Positions 9,342 to 18,691 of a stretch of 64,000 nucleotides of DNA are shown here, one piece after another. The DNA comes from Prevotella sp. (GTDB lineage Bacteria > Bacteroidota > Bacteroidia > Bacteroidales > Bacteroidaceae), in assembly GCA_015060535.1 (NCBI GenBank), contig SUYH01000007.1:62001-126000 (forward strand). The letters are read 5' to 3'. A model generated the notes under the pieces. That model did not search any database. It was not told the origin of the DNA and saw nothing but the letters and a program-made list of their open reading frames with translations. Both the position numbers and the translations under genes were made by a program. Every line of letters begins with the position of its first letter. Within the stretch, counting starts at the first letter, position 1.

Positions 9342-11597
9342 TTGTACGCTGACGTCATATTGCCATTACCCCTACCGGGGTTGTTTACCTATGCCGTACC
9401 GGAAGGACTGAGCATAGGTATCGGAGTGCGTGTGCTGGTGCCTTTCGGGCGCAGCAAGACGTATCTGGGTATTGTGGCGAAGGTGCATGACGTGAAGCCT
9501 CAAGGGTATCAAGTAAAACCCATTGCCCAGGTGATGGATGCGGACCCTGCGGTTACGGAGCGCCAGTTGGAACTGTGGCAATGGATTGCTGACTACTATC
9601 TCTCACCCATTGGAGAGGTGTATAAAGCTGCCCTTCCTTCAGGGCTGAAGGCAGAAGACGGGTATAAGCCCAAGACGGAGACGTATATCCGACTGACGCC
9701 AACCTACACGAATGCCCCTGCTCTTCACGTGGCGTTGAATGTGTTGGCGCGTGCTCCCCGACAATTGGAGGCTTTTACAGCTTATCTCGAATTGTCGGGG
9801 TGGGATCAGGTAGAGGATGGGGTGAAGCCATCGGAGATTACGCGAGAAGAACTGATGAATGCCAGTCATGCTTCTGCGGAGACGCTGAAGCAGTTGGAGA
9901 AGCGTCAGATACTGGAGACTTACGAAGTGGAAGTGGGGCGTCTGAATCATGGAGGTGACTATCATCCTGACTATATCAAACCACTCAGCGAAGCTCAGCA
10001 GACGGCCTATAACGCCATCCTGATGTCGATGATGAAGAAGAACGTCACGCTGTTGCATGGGGTGACGTCGAGTGGTAAGACGGAAATATACATCCATCTG
10101 ATTCAAAGGGCCTTAGAACGCAAAGAGCAGGTGCTTTACCTATTGCCTGAGATTGCGCTGACCGTACAGATGATGCAGCGATTACAGCGTGTTTTTGGCA
10201 ATAGGTTAGGTATCTATCACTCGAAATATTCCGATGCCGAACGGGTGGAGATCTGGCAGAAACAACTCTCGAAGAATCCCTACGACGTGATACTCGGTGC
10301 CCGATCGGCAGTCTTGCTGCCCTTCCAGCGCTTAGGACTCATCATTGTCGATGAAGAACATGAGACCTCTTACAAACAGCAAGACCCGGCTCCGCGCTAT
10401 CATGCCCGTTCAGCAGCTATCATGTTGGGACAGATGTTTGGCGCAAAAACCTTGTTGGGTACAGCAACGCCCTCACTGGAGAGCTATCATAATGCGAAGA
10501 CGGGAAAGTACGGACTGGTGGAACTAAAGGAGCGCTACCAGGGAATCGAACTTCCTGAAATACAAGTGGTTGATGTGGCAGACCTACAACATCGTAAATT
10601 GATGGCCGGATCCTTTTCACCGTTGTTGTTGACACGCGTAAGAGAGGCGTTGGAACGTGGTGAGCAAGCCATTCTTTTCCAGAATCGTAGAGGCTTTGCC
10701 CCCATGATAGAATGTCGCCAGTGTGGATGGGTGCCTCGCTGTCAGCATTGTGATGTCAGCCTGACGCTACATCGTCAGATGAACCAGTTGACATGTCATT
10801 ATTGTGGCGCTGTCTATCAAGTGCCTACGGAGTGTCCTTGCTGTGGCTCTACCGACCTGCGTACCAAGGGCTATGGCACAGAGAAAGTAGAAGAACAGGT
10901 GCGCGAGGTGTTTCCCGAAGCACGGGTGGCGCGTATGGATCTGGATACCACACGGACACGTAATGCCTATGAGCGTATCATCACCGATTTCTCTGCAGGC
11001 CGTACCAATATACTAATAGGTACGCAGATGATCTCCAAGGGACTTGACTTCGACAAGGTGTCAGTGGTGGGTATCCTGAATGCTGACACTATGCTGAACT
11101 ATCCTGACTTCAGGGCCTATGAACATGCGTTCATGATGATGTCGCAGGTGAGTGGCAGAGCAGGCCGTAAGGGCAAGCGTGGATTGGTCATCCTACAAAC
11201 GAAGAATAAGGACCTGCCTGTCATCCAACAGGTGGTGCACAACGACTATACCGCTTTATATAAAGACCTGATTGCCGAGCGGCAGGCTTTTCGCTATCCA
11301 CCTTATTACCGGTTGATCTATGTGTTTCTGAAGCACAACCACGATGAGGTGGTCAACAGGGCAAGTCTGGCTATGGGCACCTGTCTGCGTCAATGGTTCG
11401 GCGAGCGTGTGCTGGGACCGGACAAACCCGCCATCGCCAAGGTGAAGTCGCAGAACATCCGTAAGCTGATGCTCAAACTGGAGTTGGGCATCGACATGAA
11501 AAAAGTCCGCGAGTACCTGCTGCTTGCGCAATCACAGATGCTCGCGGATAAACGTTATGCGTCGTTGCAAATCTACTACGACGTAGATCCTCTATAG
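9342..11597 (+). CDS. priA: Primosomal protein N' (PriA helicase)
   Basis: A 751-residue replication-restart helicase that reloads the replisome at stalled forks. N-terminal DNA-binding domain (YADVILPLPLPGLFTYAVP), Walker A GVTSSGKTE at about residue 241, DEEH box at about 333, then LLGTATPSLES. A zinc region carries eight Cys (CRQCGWVPRCQHCD to ECPCCGSTD), and helicase motifs V/VI include GTQMISKGLDFD and QVSGRAGRKGKRG. The start is a TTG codon 12 bp after the upp stop; no ATG is available in frame before the conserved N-terminus. It abuts the convergent FadL-type gene with a 4-bp gap. Confidence 0.95.
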   Translation: MYADVILPLPLPGLFTYAVPEGLSIGIGVRVLVPFGRSKTYLGIVAKVHDVKPQGYQVKPIAQVMDADPAVTERQLELWQWIADYYLSPIGEVYKAALPSGLKAEDGYKPKTETYIRLTPTYTNAPALHVALNVLARAPRQLEAFTAYLELSGWDQVEDGVKPSEITREELMNASHASAETLKQLEKRQILETYEVEVGRLNHGGDYHPDYIKPLSEAQQTAYNAILMSMMKKNVTLLHGVTSSGKTEIYIHLIQRALERKEQVLYLLPEIALTVQMMQRLQRVFGNRLGIYHSKYSDAERVEIWQKQLSKNPYDVILGARSAVLLPFQRLGLIIVDEEHETSYKQQDPAPRYHARSAAIMLGQMFGAKTLLGTATPSLESYHNAKTGKYGLVELKERYQGIELPEIQVVDVADLQHRKLMAGSFSPLLLTRVREALERGEQAILFQNRRGFAPMIECRQCGWVPRCQHCDVSLTLHRQMNQLTCHYCGAVYQVPTECPCCGSTDLRTKGYGTEKVEEQVREVFPEARVARMDLDTTRTRNAYERIITDFSAGRTNILIGTQMISKGLDFDKVSVVGILNADTMLNYPDFRAYEHAFMMMSQVSGRAGRKGKRGLVILQTKNKDLPVIQQVVHNDYTALYKDLIAERQAFRYPPYYRLIYVFLKHNHDEVVNRASLAMGTCLRQWFGERVLGPDKPAIAKVKSQNIRKLMLKLELGIDMKKVREYLLLAQSQMLADKRYASLQIYYDVDPL

Positions 11598-11601
11598 CAT
11601 T

Positions 11602-12981
11602 TTACAAGCTCAGTTCGCAACCTACACCGAATACGCGGTTGGTACGGGTGAAGGAGTCTTTGACTTGAGGATTCGTGGCATCGGTGCGGTCGTAGTCGCC
11701 ATAATAGGTCTGGAAATAAGCGGCCTTGATGGCAACCTTGTTGGACAGCTTGTAGTTGAATCCGAAACCAATGCTATAGCTGTTGACAACGAATGACATG
11801 TCACTGATGTACTCGTCGCTCATACCGTAGCGTGTCAGCTGACCACCAGCTGAGAAGGTCAGGTTCTCAGTGGTATCCCACTCAGCACCCAGCAGGTACT
11901 CGTTGGTGTTGTGCTTCAGTAACTCCTGTGAGTTGTTGTACCATGAAGCATCCTTGTCGAAGTAGTGGTGGTAACCGGCATTGATACGTACGACATCTAT
12001 AGGACTGTATTGTACACCTACAGCCAGCAGGGCAGGCATATCCTCGTTGACATTCTCACCATCGCGATACTTGTTGACAGCTTCAATGGCACTGGCCTCG
12101 TTGACTGTTGACTCGTTTTTCATACGGATCTGAGTGCGGAACTCATACTTGGCGGCAAAGTTGAACTTGCCAATCTTGTAGTCGACACCAACGATAGGAG
12201 CAAAGCCTACACCATCCTGGTTACACAGCAGGTTCACACCCTCAGAATACTTCTGCAGCGGAGCAACCACCTCGCCATAGCCAGCTTCTGTCACAGCCTG
12301 AAGATAGCTACCAAAGTCTACATAGCCGTTGGCGGTCTTTACTTGGATATTGCTGATCTTAGCCTTATAAGTGGCATCACCGTAGAGCATACGCAGACCA
12401 CCATAGAGGGAGAGGTTAGGGGTTACCTTGCAGGCAGCACCAATCTGTACACCATAATAGTATTGGCGTCCCTTCATATATCCGTCCATGTCGTAGCCTG
12501 TTGCACCAAGGGGAGCCAGCATAGCTGCGATGTTGCCCACTACACTCTCGAAAGAGCCGAGACCGTCGCTGAACTCACAGCTGCCACCACCACCGGGTAC
12601 TGACAAGTTGGCCTGAAGGCTCCAGTTCTCCATGTTATAGGCAACCTGGATAGAAGGAATGATAGGCGCATTGGCCACACCCTCGAAAATCTTGGTGGGA
12701 TTGTTCGCATTGTTCTTTCTACCCAACTGGAATACGGGGTTGGTAGAGGTAATGGTACGTGTCTGGTGAGCATACTGCCAGTTGATACCCAAGTGGAATC
12801 CCTCAGGCATAAACACTACACCAGCAGGGTTAGAGTATACACCGTCGAGGCCGATAGCGGCATCGCGGGCGGGGTTTCTCAGAAAGTCAACACTCTGATT
12901 TGTGTTGGTAAGGATACCGCCAGCCAGGGCGCTTACCGTAGTCATCATGAAAACAACTAATGAGACTAAAATCTTTTTCAT
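11602..12981 (-). CDS. OmpP1/FadL family outer-membrane transporter
   Basis: A 459-residue protein starting MKKILVSLVVFMMTTVSALAG. The signal peptide is cleaved near ALA, and the N-terminal hatch region reads GLDGVYSNPAGVVFMPEGF, the NPA signature of the FadL/TodX family. The rest is an antiparallel 14-strand barrel pattern ending in Leu (VFGVGCELSL). Such proteins let long-chain fatty acids or other hydrophobic compounds pass the outer membrane. An upstream in-frame ATG at 13035 is not used, since it lies beyond the -7 box at 13014-13021. Monocistronic; it converges on priA. Confidence 0.88.
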   Translation of the reverse strand: MKKILVSLVVFMMTTVSALAGGILTNTNQSVDFLRNPARDAAIGLDGVYSNPAGVVFMPEGFHLGINWQYAHQTRTITSTNPVFQLGRKNNANNPTKIFEGVANAPIIPSIQVAYNMENWSLQANLSVPGGGGSCEFSDGLGSFESVVGNIAAMLAPLGATGYDMDGYMKGRQYYYGVQIGAACKVTPNLSLYGGLRMLYGDATYKAKISNIQVKTANGYVDFGSYLQAVTEAGYGEVVAPLQKYSEGVNLLCNQDGVGFAPIVGVDYKIGKFNFAAKYEFRTQIRMKNESTVNEASAIEAVNKYRDGENVNEDMPALLAVGVQYSPIDVVRINAGYHHYFDKDASWYNNSQELLKHNTNEYLLGAEWDTTENLTFSAGGQLTRYGMSDEYISDMSFVVNSYSIGFGFNYKLSNKVAIKAAYFQTYYGDYDRTDATNPQVKDSFTRTNRVFGVGCELSL

Positions 12982-13013
12982 CACTTTTAAACTTATTTTG
13001 CTAAAAACGGCTG

Positions 13014-13021
13014 CAAAGGTA
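13014..13021 (-). promoter_or_regulatory. -7 box of the FadL-type gene
   Basis: Minus-strand TACCTTTG 32 bp before the start codon. No consensus -33 box is seen. Confidence 0.5.
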
Positions 13022-13083
13022 ATGGTATTGCACAAACCGACGATAAAAGTGCATATAATATTAAGACTTATTAACTAAAAAGT

Positions 13084-13116
13084 GCACACTTTCTGCACAA
13101 ATGTGCCAAAGTGTGC
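13084..13116 (-). terminator. Terminator of the HD phosphohydrolase gene
   Basis: A two-tier hairpin: outer arms GCACACTTT (13084-13092) and AAAGTGTGC (13108-13116), inner arms GCACA and TGTGC. On the minus strand it is followed by ACTTTTTAG. It lies 30 bp after the stop codon. Confidence 0.65.
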
Positions 13117-13145
13117 AAGTTTTTGTGTCCGCAAACAGCGTTTTT

Positions 13146-15197
13146 TTACTTCTTTTCAGAAGGATAGCTCACACGGGTGTGATAGATGGTCTTCAACTTC
13201 TCGATAAGTACTGTCTTGGCATACTGAATATCGCGGAATGTGATGGGGCATTCGCGGAAATAGCCCTCAGCCACCTGCGTGTCAATAAGTCGTTCTACGA
13301 GCGAACGAATTGACTGCTCCGTATAATCGGGCAACGAGCGCGAGGCGGCTTCTACCGTATCGGCCATCATCAGGCAGGCCTGTTCGCGCGTAAAGGGGTT
13401 GGGACCGGGGTAGGTGAACAGCAGGTCGTCAACCGGTTCGTCAGGATGTTCGTTGTTATAGCGGATATAGAAGAATTTGGCCTTGCCTTGTCCGTGGTGG
13501 GTTGAGATAAAGTCGCAGATGACTTTAGGCAGGTTGTATTTATCAGCCATCTTCAGACCTTCTGTCACGTGGCTGATGATGATCTGTGCACTCTCGATGT
13601 CTGTCAGCGTCTCGTGGGGGTCAATGCCTGATTGGTTCTCTGTGAAATAGATGGGGTTGGAGAGTTTGCCGATGTCGTGGTAGAGTGCTCCAGTACGTAC
13701 CAACTGGGCCTTGGCACCTATCTTGTTGGCTATCTCGCCAGCCAGATTGGCCACCTGTATAGAGTGGTTGAAGGTGCCTGGAGCTATCTCACTCATCTGA
13801 CGTAGCAACTCATTGTTGGTGTTCGACAACTCAATCAGCGTGATATCGCTGGTGAAGCCGAAAGTCTTCTCCATCAAATAGAGCAGCGGATAGACGAAGA
13901 GTAGTCCGATGCCGTTGGCTATCAGATAATTGTACGTTCTGAAGTCGATTTGTGTCAGTGCATCAGCGTGCATCCAGTCGAAAGCCAGATTGACAACAAT
14001 GCAGGTGAGGGTGATAATGATGGATGCCTTAAACAGCTGTGAGCGTTGTGACAGTTCTCTCAGCGACATGATGGCTGCCAGACCAGCTACCAGCTCAATG
14101 ACGATGAACTCGTAGGGGTGTTGCAGCATGGTGGCACAGATCAGGACCATGATGGTGTGTGTCATAAAGGCCGTTCGAGAGTCCATGAACACACGAATAA
14201 AGATAGGCACCATGGCGTAGGGTAGGATATACACGTGGATGAACGTGTTGCGCATAAAGAGTGCCGTCAGCAGCGTGAAGATGATGATGAGTGTGTAGAG
14301 CATCAGCATGCTACGTGGCTTCTCAAAATAGTCTTTGCGGTAAAGTGTCAGGTAGAGTGTGAAGGCCAGCATGAGGATGAAGACATAGACAATCTTGCCC
14401 AACAGCGAGATCTTGCTTTGTGCGTCGTCTTCGTGTCGTCGTTCGTTCTCACGTTTGAAGGATTCGACAATGCGGTATGTCTTCTCCGTCACAATTTCAC
14501 CTCGGTCTACTATCTTCTGGCCTTTCTGTACCAGTCCGCTGGCCAGGGCAATACCTGATAGTAGGTCGTTTTTATAAGTTTCGCTACGCTCGCGGTCGTA
14601 TATAAAATTAGGAACAATATAGTCGTTCAGATTGCACTTCTGCAATACGGGACGGAAGATAGACAGTTGCTCCTCCATGAACAGCTGTTCGTAGGCTGTC
14701 TTGGCAGAGTAGACCTCATGAATGGAGATGGTGGCGGCCTCCTTGCCGCTGACCACTCGAATCATCTGGGCGGTATCCTTTACGAGTTCGGTATATTCTT
14801 TCTGTTCGATGATACCCTGCTGATAGAGGCTGTGCAGGCGGTTAGAAATCAGACGGACGTAATGATCGGGCAATCCGGGGATGCCATTGGCAAAGTCGGT
14901 GTCGAATTTCGAAACCATCCGCTGCTCGACGTTCTTGTCATAAATATAATAGGGCTCGTATTGTCTTAAGGCACTGTCTCGTTCCTCGTTGATGGCAGCC
15001 TCCGACTTATAGATGGGAAAATCGTAGGGGGCTGTAAAGTCGGCATATTTCCAAGGCTTGCCCTGTTCTACATGAAAGTAGCTGCGGTTATCGTTAGGCA
15101 TGGCCCATACGACAATCGCTACGGTTGTGATGATTAATGCGGTACGTATTAAGATGTCGCGCCACTTGAGGTCTTCTTTGATGAATGTACTGCTCAT
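13146..15197 (-). CDS. 7TM-HD family phosphohydrolase (PgpH-like c-di-AMP phosphodiesterase)
   Basis: A 683-residue membrane protein. One N-terminal transmembrane helix (about residues 15-32) is followed by a large extracytoplasmic 7TMR-HDED domain, a block of about seven helices (about 285-470), and a C-terminal HD domain. Visible there are NHSIQVANLAGEIA, ALYHDIGKLSNP (HD metal ligands, about residue 508), ISHVTEGL, and STHHGQGKAKFFY. This architecture matches PgpH, which degrades cyclic di-AMP in other bacteria; the substrate here is inferred. It has its own promoter facing away from gltX and its own terminator. Confidence 0.88.
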   Translation of the reverse strand: MSSTFIKEDLKWRDILIRTALIITTVAIVVWAMPNDNRSYFHVEQGKPWKYADFTAPYDFPIYKSEAAINEERDSALRQYEPYYIYDKNVEQRMVSKFDTDFANGIPGLPDHYVRLISNRLHSLYQQGIIEQKEYTELVKDTAQMIRVVSGKEAATISIHEVYSAKTAYEQLFMEEQLSIFRPVLQKCNLNDYIVPNFIYDRERSETYKNDLLSGIALASGLVQKGQKIVDRGEIVTEKTYRIVESFKRENERRHEDDAQSKISLLGKIVYVFILMLAFTLYLTLYRKDYFEKPRSMLMLYTLIIIFTLLTALFMRNTFIHVYILPYAMVPIFIRVFMDSRTAFMTHTIMVLICATMLQHPYEFIVIELVAGLAAIMSLRELSQRSQLFKASIIITLTCIVVNLAFDWMHADALTQIDFRTYNYLIANGIGLLFVYPLLYLMEKTFGFTSDITLIELSNTNNELLRQMSEIAPGTFNHSIQVANLAGEIANKIGAKAQLVRTGALYHDIGKLSNPIYFTENQSGIDPHETLTDIESAQIIISHVTEGLKMADKYNLPKVICDFISTHHGQGKAKFFYIRYNNEHPDEPVDDLLFTYPGPNPFTREQACLMMADTVEAASRSLPDYTEQSIRSLVERLIDTQVAEGYFRECPITFRDIQYAKTVLIEKLKTIYHTRVSYPSEKK

Positions 15198-15214
15198 TTT
15201 TATTATTTTGTTTG

Positions 15215-15274
15215 CAAAGGTACAAAATAATTCCTAATTCATCATTCCTAATTCGTAATTATTTCGTACCTTTG
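15215..15274. promoter_or_regulatory. Divergent -7 boxes for the HD gene and gltX
   Basis: Minus-strand TACCTTTG (15215-15222) serves the HD phosphohydrolase. Plus-strand TACCTTTG (15267-15274) lies 19 bp before the gltX ATG. The spacer holds ATTCCTAATTC-type repeats. Neither box has a clear -33 TTTG. Confidence 0.55.
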
Positions 15275-15293
15275 CACCTAAAATTAGTAATAC

Positions 15294-16811
15294 ATGGCAG
15301 AAAGAAGAGTTAGGGTGCGTTTTGCGCCAAGTCCTACAGGGGCTTTGCACATCGGTGGTGTGCGTACTGCGTTATATAATTATCTGTTCGCTCGTCAGCA
15401 TGGTGGCGACCTGGTGTTCCGCATTGAGGACACCGACTCCAACCGTTTCGTTCCAGGTGCTGAGGAATATATCATTGAATCATTCAAGTGGCTGGGCATC
15501 CAGTTCGACGAGGGTGTCTCGTTTGGTGGCGACAAGGGTCCTTACCGCCAAAGCGAGCGTCGTGATATCTATAAGAAGTATGTCCAGCAGCTGTTGGATG
15601 CTGATAAGGCATATATTGCTTTCGATACGCCCGAGGAACTGGAACAGAAACGCAATGAGATACAGAACTTCCAGTACGACTGCCATACCCGCAGTCAGAT
15701 GCGCAACTCGCTCACCATGTCGAAAGAGCAGGTGGATGCCCTGATAGCTGAGGGTAAGCAATATGTGGTTCGCTTCAAAGTGGAAGCGGGTCAGGAGATT
15801 CTGGTCAACGACTTGATTCGTGGCGAGGTACGCGTCAAGAGCGATATCTGCGACGATAAGGTGCTCTACAAGAGTGCCGATGAGCTGCCTACTTACCATC
15901 TGGCCAATATCGTCGACGACCACCTGATGGAAATCTCACATGTTATTCGAGGTGAGGAGTGGTTGCCTTCAGCTCCATTGCACGTCATGTTGTATCGTGC
16001 TTTCGGATGGGAAGATACTATGCCTCAGTTTGCCCATCTGCCCTTATTGCTGAAGCCTGATGGAAAGGGTAAGCTGTCGAAGCGTGATGGCGACCGCTTG
16101 GGATTCCCCGTATTCCCGTTGTTGTGGAAGGATCCTAAGTCGGGAGAGACCTCTCGCGGTTATCGTGAGGACGGCTATTTCCCTGAGGCAGTCATCAATT
16201 TCCTGGCCCTGCTGGGATGGAACCCAGGAACAGAACAGGAGTTGTTTACGCTTGACGAACTGGTTCCTCTGTTCGATATTTCCAAATGTTCGAAGGCAGG
16301 TGCTAAGTTTGCCTATGAGAAGGCTATTTGGTTCAACCACGAGTATATCCTGAAGAAGTCTAACGAGGAGATTGCTGCTTTGTTCGAGCCCATTGTCAAG
16401 GAACATTGTCCTAACGAGACCTCAGAGCGCATCCTGCAGGTGACTGCTATGATGAAGGACCGTGTGTCGTTCGTTCATGAGTTGTGGCCTCTGTGTTCCT
16501 TCTTCTTCGTGGCTCCTACTGAGTATGACGAGAAGACTGCCAAGAAGCGCTGGAAGGACGATTCCGCACAGCAGTTGACTGAGTTGATGCAGGTACTGGA
16601 GGGCATTGATGACTTCTCCTTGGAGAACCAGGAGAAGATCGTACACGCTTGGATTGAACAGAAGGAATACAAGCTGGGTAACATCATGAATGCCTGGCGA
16701 CTGACACTTGTAGGCGAGGGCAAGGGTCCTGGCATGTTCGACATCTCGGCCTTCCTGGGTAAACAGGAGACGCTGGAGCGAATGAAGCGCGCCATAGAGG
16801 TGCTTGGTTAA
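15294..16811 (+). CDS. gltX: Glutamate--tRNA ligase
   Basis: A 505-residue class I aminoacyl-tRNA synthetase that charges tRNA-Glu. The HIGH-type motif is in [20 protein letters not shown] (residues about 8-27), FRIEDTD follows, and the KMSKS-type loop is [12 protein letters not shown] at about residue 258. The [12 protein letters not shown] region and C-terminal helical anticodon domain are complete. A putative -7 box lies just upstream, and waaA begins 34 bp downstream. Confidence 0.97.
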   Translation: MAERRVRVRFAPSPTGALHIGGVRTALYNYLFARQHGGDLVFRIEDTDSNRFVPGAEEYIIESFKWLGIQFDEGVSFGGDKGPYRQSERRDIYKKYVQQLLDADKAYIAFDTPEELEQKRNEIQNFQYDCHTRSQMRNSLTMSKEQVDALIAEGKQYVVRFKVEAGQEILVNDLIRGEVRVKSDICDDKVLYKSADELPTYHLANIVDDHLMEISHVIRGEEWLPSAPLHVMLYRAFGWEDTMPQFAHLPLLLKPDGKGKLSKRDGDRLGFPVFPLLWKDPKSGETSRGYREDGYFPEAVINFLALLGWNPGTEQELFTLDELVPLFDISKCSKAGAKFAYEKAIWFNHEYILKKSNEEIAALFEPIVKEHCPNETSERILQVTAMMKDRVSFVHELWPLCSFFFVAPTEYDEKTAKKRWKDDSAQQLTELMQVLEGIDDFSLENQEKIVHAWIEQKEYKLGNIMNAWRLTLVGEGKGPGMFDISAFLGKQETLERMKRAIEVLG

Positions 16812-16816
16812 ATCGT

Positions 16817-16845
16817 AAATTGTAAATTGTCAAATTGTAAATTGA
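16817..16845. repeat. Heptamer tandem repeat (TAAATTG)n
   Basis: Three to four imperfect copies of TAAATTG fill the gap between gltX and the GTG start of waaA. Confidence 0.6.
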
Positions 16846-18120
16846 GTGTATAACCTCATTATCTATCTCTACCAGTTAGGCGTCATCGTCGTGAGCCTTT
16901 TCAACGAGAAGGTTCGTAAGATGTGGCGTGGCGAGCGGGAAGCGATACGCATTCTGCGTGAACAGGTAGACCCGAATGCTCAGTATGTGTGGTTCCATGC
17001 CGCATCATTGGGCGAGTTCGAACAGGGCCGTCCGCTGATGGAGCAATTACGTCGTGACCATCCCGAATACAAGATTCTGCTGACGTTCTTCTCACCTTCT
17101 GGCTATGAGGTGCGCAAGAATTACGAAGGGGCTGACATCATCTGTTATCTCCCCCTTGATACCATTACCAATGCGCGACGGTTCCTGCGTACCATCCGTC
17201 CGGTGATGGCTTTCTTCATCAAGTATGAGTTCTGGTATAACTATCTGCATATCCTACGCCATCGTGGGGTTCCCGTCTATAGCGTGAGCAGTATCTTCCG
17301 TCCAGGTCAGATCTTCTTCCGCTGGTATGGCCGCCAATATAGTCATGTGCTGAAGTGCTTTACCCGTTTCTATGTGCAGAACGACATCAGCAAAGAGCTT
17401 TTGGCCAAGATAGGTATTACGGCTGTGCAGGTGGTGGGCGATACGCGCTTCGACCGTGTATTGCAGATTAAGGCCGCAGCCAAGCAACTTCCTATCATTG
17501 AGAGCCTCACCTCCGTCCCCTCTCCAAAGGGCGAGGGGAGTAAAGTGTTTGTTGCCGGCAGCAGTTGGCAGCCCGACGAGGAGATTTTCATCCCCTGGTT
17601 TAAGGAACATACTGACTGGAAACTCGTTATAGCCCCTCACGTGATTGGCGAGGACCATCTGCGCCAGATAGAGGCTCAACTTGATGCTATAGGCTTTACC
17701 CATGCCCGCTATACAAAATTAGAATCGCAGGGAGATACTACTCCCCTCGCCCCTTGGAGAGGGGACGGGGGTGAGGCTTTGATTGTCGACTGCTTCGGTT
17801 TGCTGTCAAGCATCTATCACTATGCAGATGTAACTTATGTTGGTGGTGGCTTTGGCGTAGGAATCCATAACACGCTGGAGGCTGCCGTCTGGGATGTTCC
17901 CGTATTCTTCGGTCCTAACAACCAGCGCTTCCAGGAGGCTCAAGGACTGAAGCAATGTGGCGGTGGCTTGGAGATAGCTAATGCCGATGATTTCCGCCGA
18001 CTGATGCAGGGCTTTGTCGATCATCCTGAGTTGGCAAAGGAGCTGGGTGAGAAGTCTGGAGCCTTCGTCAAGACGATGACGGGTGCTACGCAGAAGATTC
18101 TTTCCGATGTTCATCTCTAA
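16846..18120 (+). CDS. waaA: 3-deoxy-D-manno-octulosonic acid transferase, with in-frame repeat insertions
   Basis: A 424-residue inner-membrane GT-B glycosyltransferase that adds Kdo to lipid A. The N-terminus (MYNLIIYLYQLGV) is the usual membrane anchor. WFHAASLGEFEQGRPL is the conserved donor-domain start, VVGDTRFDRV and FVAGSSWQPDEE mark the hinge, and GGGFGVGIHNTLEAAVWDVPVFFGPNN the Kdo-binding end (quoted as GGGFGVGIHNTLEA and PVFFGPNN). Translation begins at GTG. Residues about 219-232 and 298-311 are translations of two inverted copies of a 40-bp G/C-rich repeat; from my memory of relatives, those two stretches are short variable loops. Confidence 0.92.
   Translation: MYNLIIYLYQLGVIVVSLFNEKVRKMWRGEREAIRILREQVDPNAQYVWFHAASLGEFEQGRPLMEQLRRDHPEYKILLTFFSPSGYEVRKNYEGADIICYLPLDTITNARRFLRTIRPVMAFFIKYEFWYNYLHILRHRGVPVYSVSSIFRPGQIFFRWYGRQYSHVLKCFTRFYVQNDISKELLAKIGITAVQVVGDTRFDRVLQIKAAAKQLPIIESLTSVPSPKGEGSKVFVAGSSWQPDEEIFIPWFKEHTDWKLVIAPHVIGEDHLRQIEAQLDAIGFTHARYTKLESQGDTTPLAPWRGDGGEALIVDCFGLLSSIYHYADVTYVGGGFGVGIHNTLEAAVWDVPVFFGPNNQRFQEAQGLKQCGGGLEIANADDFRRLMQGFVDHPELAKELGEKSGAFVKTMTGATQKILSDVHL
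17503..17542. repeat. 40-bp G/C-rich repeat inside waaA, copy 1
   Basis: Its reverse complement matches 17739-17778 at 38 of 40 positions. The core on that strand is CCCTCGCC, CTTTGGAGAGGGGACGG, GTGAGGCT. It is read in frame as SVPSPKGEGS. Confidence 0.85.
17739..17778. repeat. 40-bp G/C-rich repeat inside waaA, copy 2 (inverted)
   Basis: Inverted partner of 17503-17542, two mismatches, 196 bp apart. It is read in frame as TPLAPWRGDGGEA. Confidence 0.85.
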
Positions 18121-18152
18121 ACTATCAACTGTCAATTGTCAACTGTCAACTA
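18121..18152. repeat. Heptamer tandem repeat (ACTGTCA)4
   Basis: Four 7-bp units (ACTATCA, ACTGTCA, ATTGTCA, ACTGTCA) occupy the gap between the waaA stop and the next ATG. The same unit is repeated four times inside the DUF5703 gene at 20746-20773. Confidence 0.85.
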
Positions 18153-18157
18153 AAATT

Positions 18158-18691
18158 ATGGCTTTAATCAAGAGTTATCGTGGTCTTACCCCAAAATGGG
18201 GCAAGGACTGCTATTTCAGCGAGAATGCAACTATCGTGGGTGACGTAACGATGGGCGATGAGTGCTCCATCTGGTTCAATGCGGTGGTGCGTGGTGACGT
18301 GGCTCCCATCACCATAGGCAACTGTACTAACGTGCAGGACGGCTCGTGTGTGCATGTGACGCATGAAACAGGTCCTACGCATATTGGCAACTATGTCACC
18401 ATTGGCCATAACGTTACCGTACATGCTTGTACCATCCATGACCATGCGCTGATAGGCATGGGTGCTACGTTGCTCGATGGTTGTGAGATAGGCGAAGGCG
18501 CCATTGTGGCTGCTGGAGCCTTGGTGCTGCAGAATACCAAGATTGGTCCTCACGAGATATGGGGTGGGGTGCCTGCCAAGTACATCAAGCCCACCCGTCC
18601 TGGTCAGACGGATAATGCTGAGCACTATGTAGCGTATTCAAAGTACTATCTGGAGGAGAATCCCGATTGTCGCTTTAACGCTGAAGATTAA
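18158..18691 (+). CDS. Gamma carbonic anhydrase family protein
   Basis: A 177-residue left-handed beta-helix protein built from hexapeptide repeats (IVGDVTMGDECSIW, AVVRGDVAPITIGN, IGMGATLLDG). The His residues expected for metal binding are present in VHVTHETG and TIGHNVTVHACT. Proteins of this group (YrdA/PaaY-like) bind zinc or iron and may hydrate CO2, but many have no proven activity. The start at the ATG following the heptamer repeat is chosen because upstream in-frame codons merely translate that repeat. The last 17 bp overlap the end of the convergent metallophosphoesterase gene. Confidence 0.88.
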   Translation: MALIKSYRGLTPKWGKDCYFSENATIVGDVTMGDECSIWFNAVVRGDVAPITIGNCTNVQDGSCVHVTHETGPTHIGNYVTIGHNVTVHACTIHDHALIGMGATLLDGCEIGEGAIVAAGALVLQNTKIGPHEIWGGVPAKYIKPTRPGQTDNAEHYVAYSKYYLEENPDCRFNAED

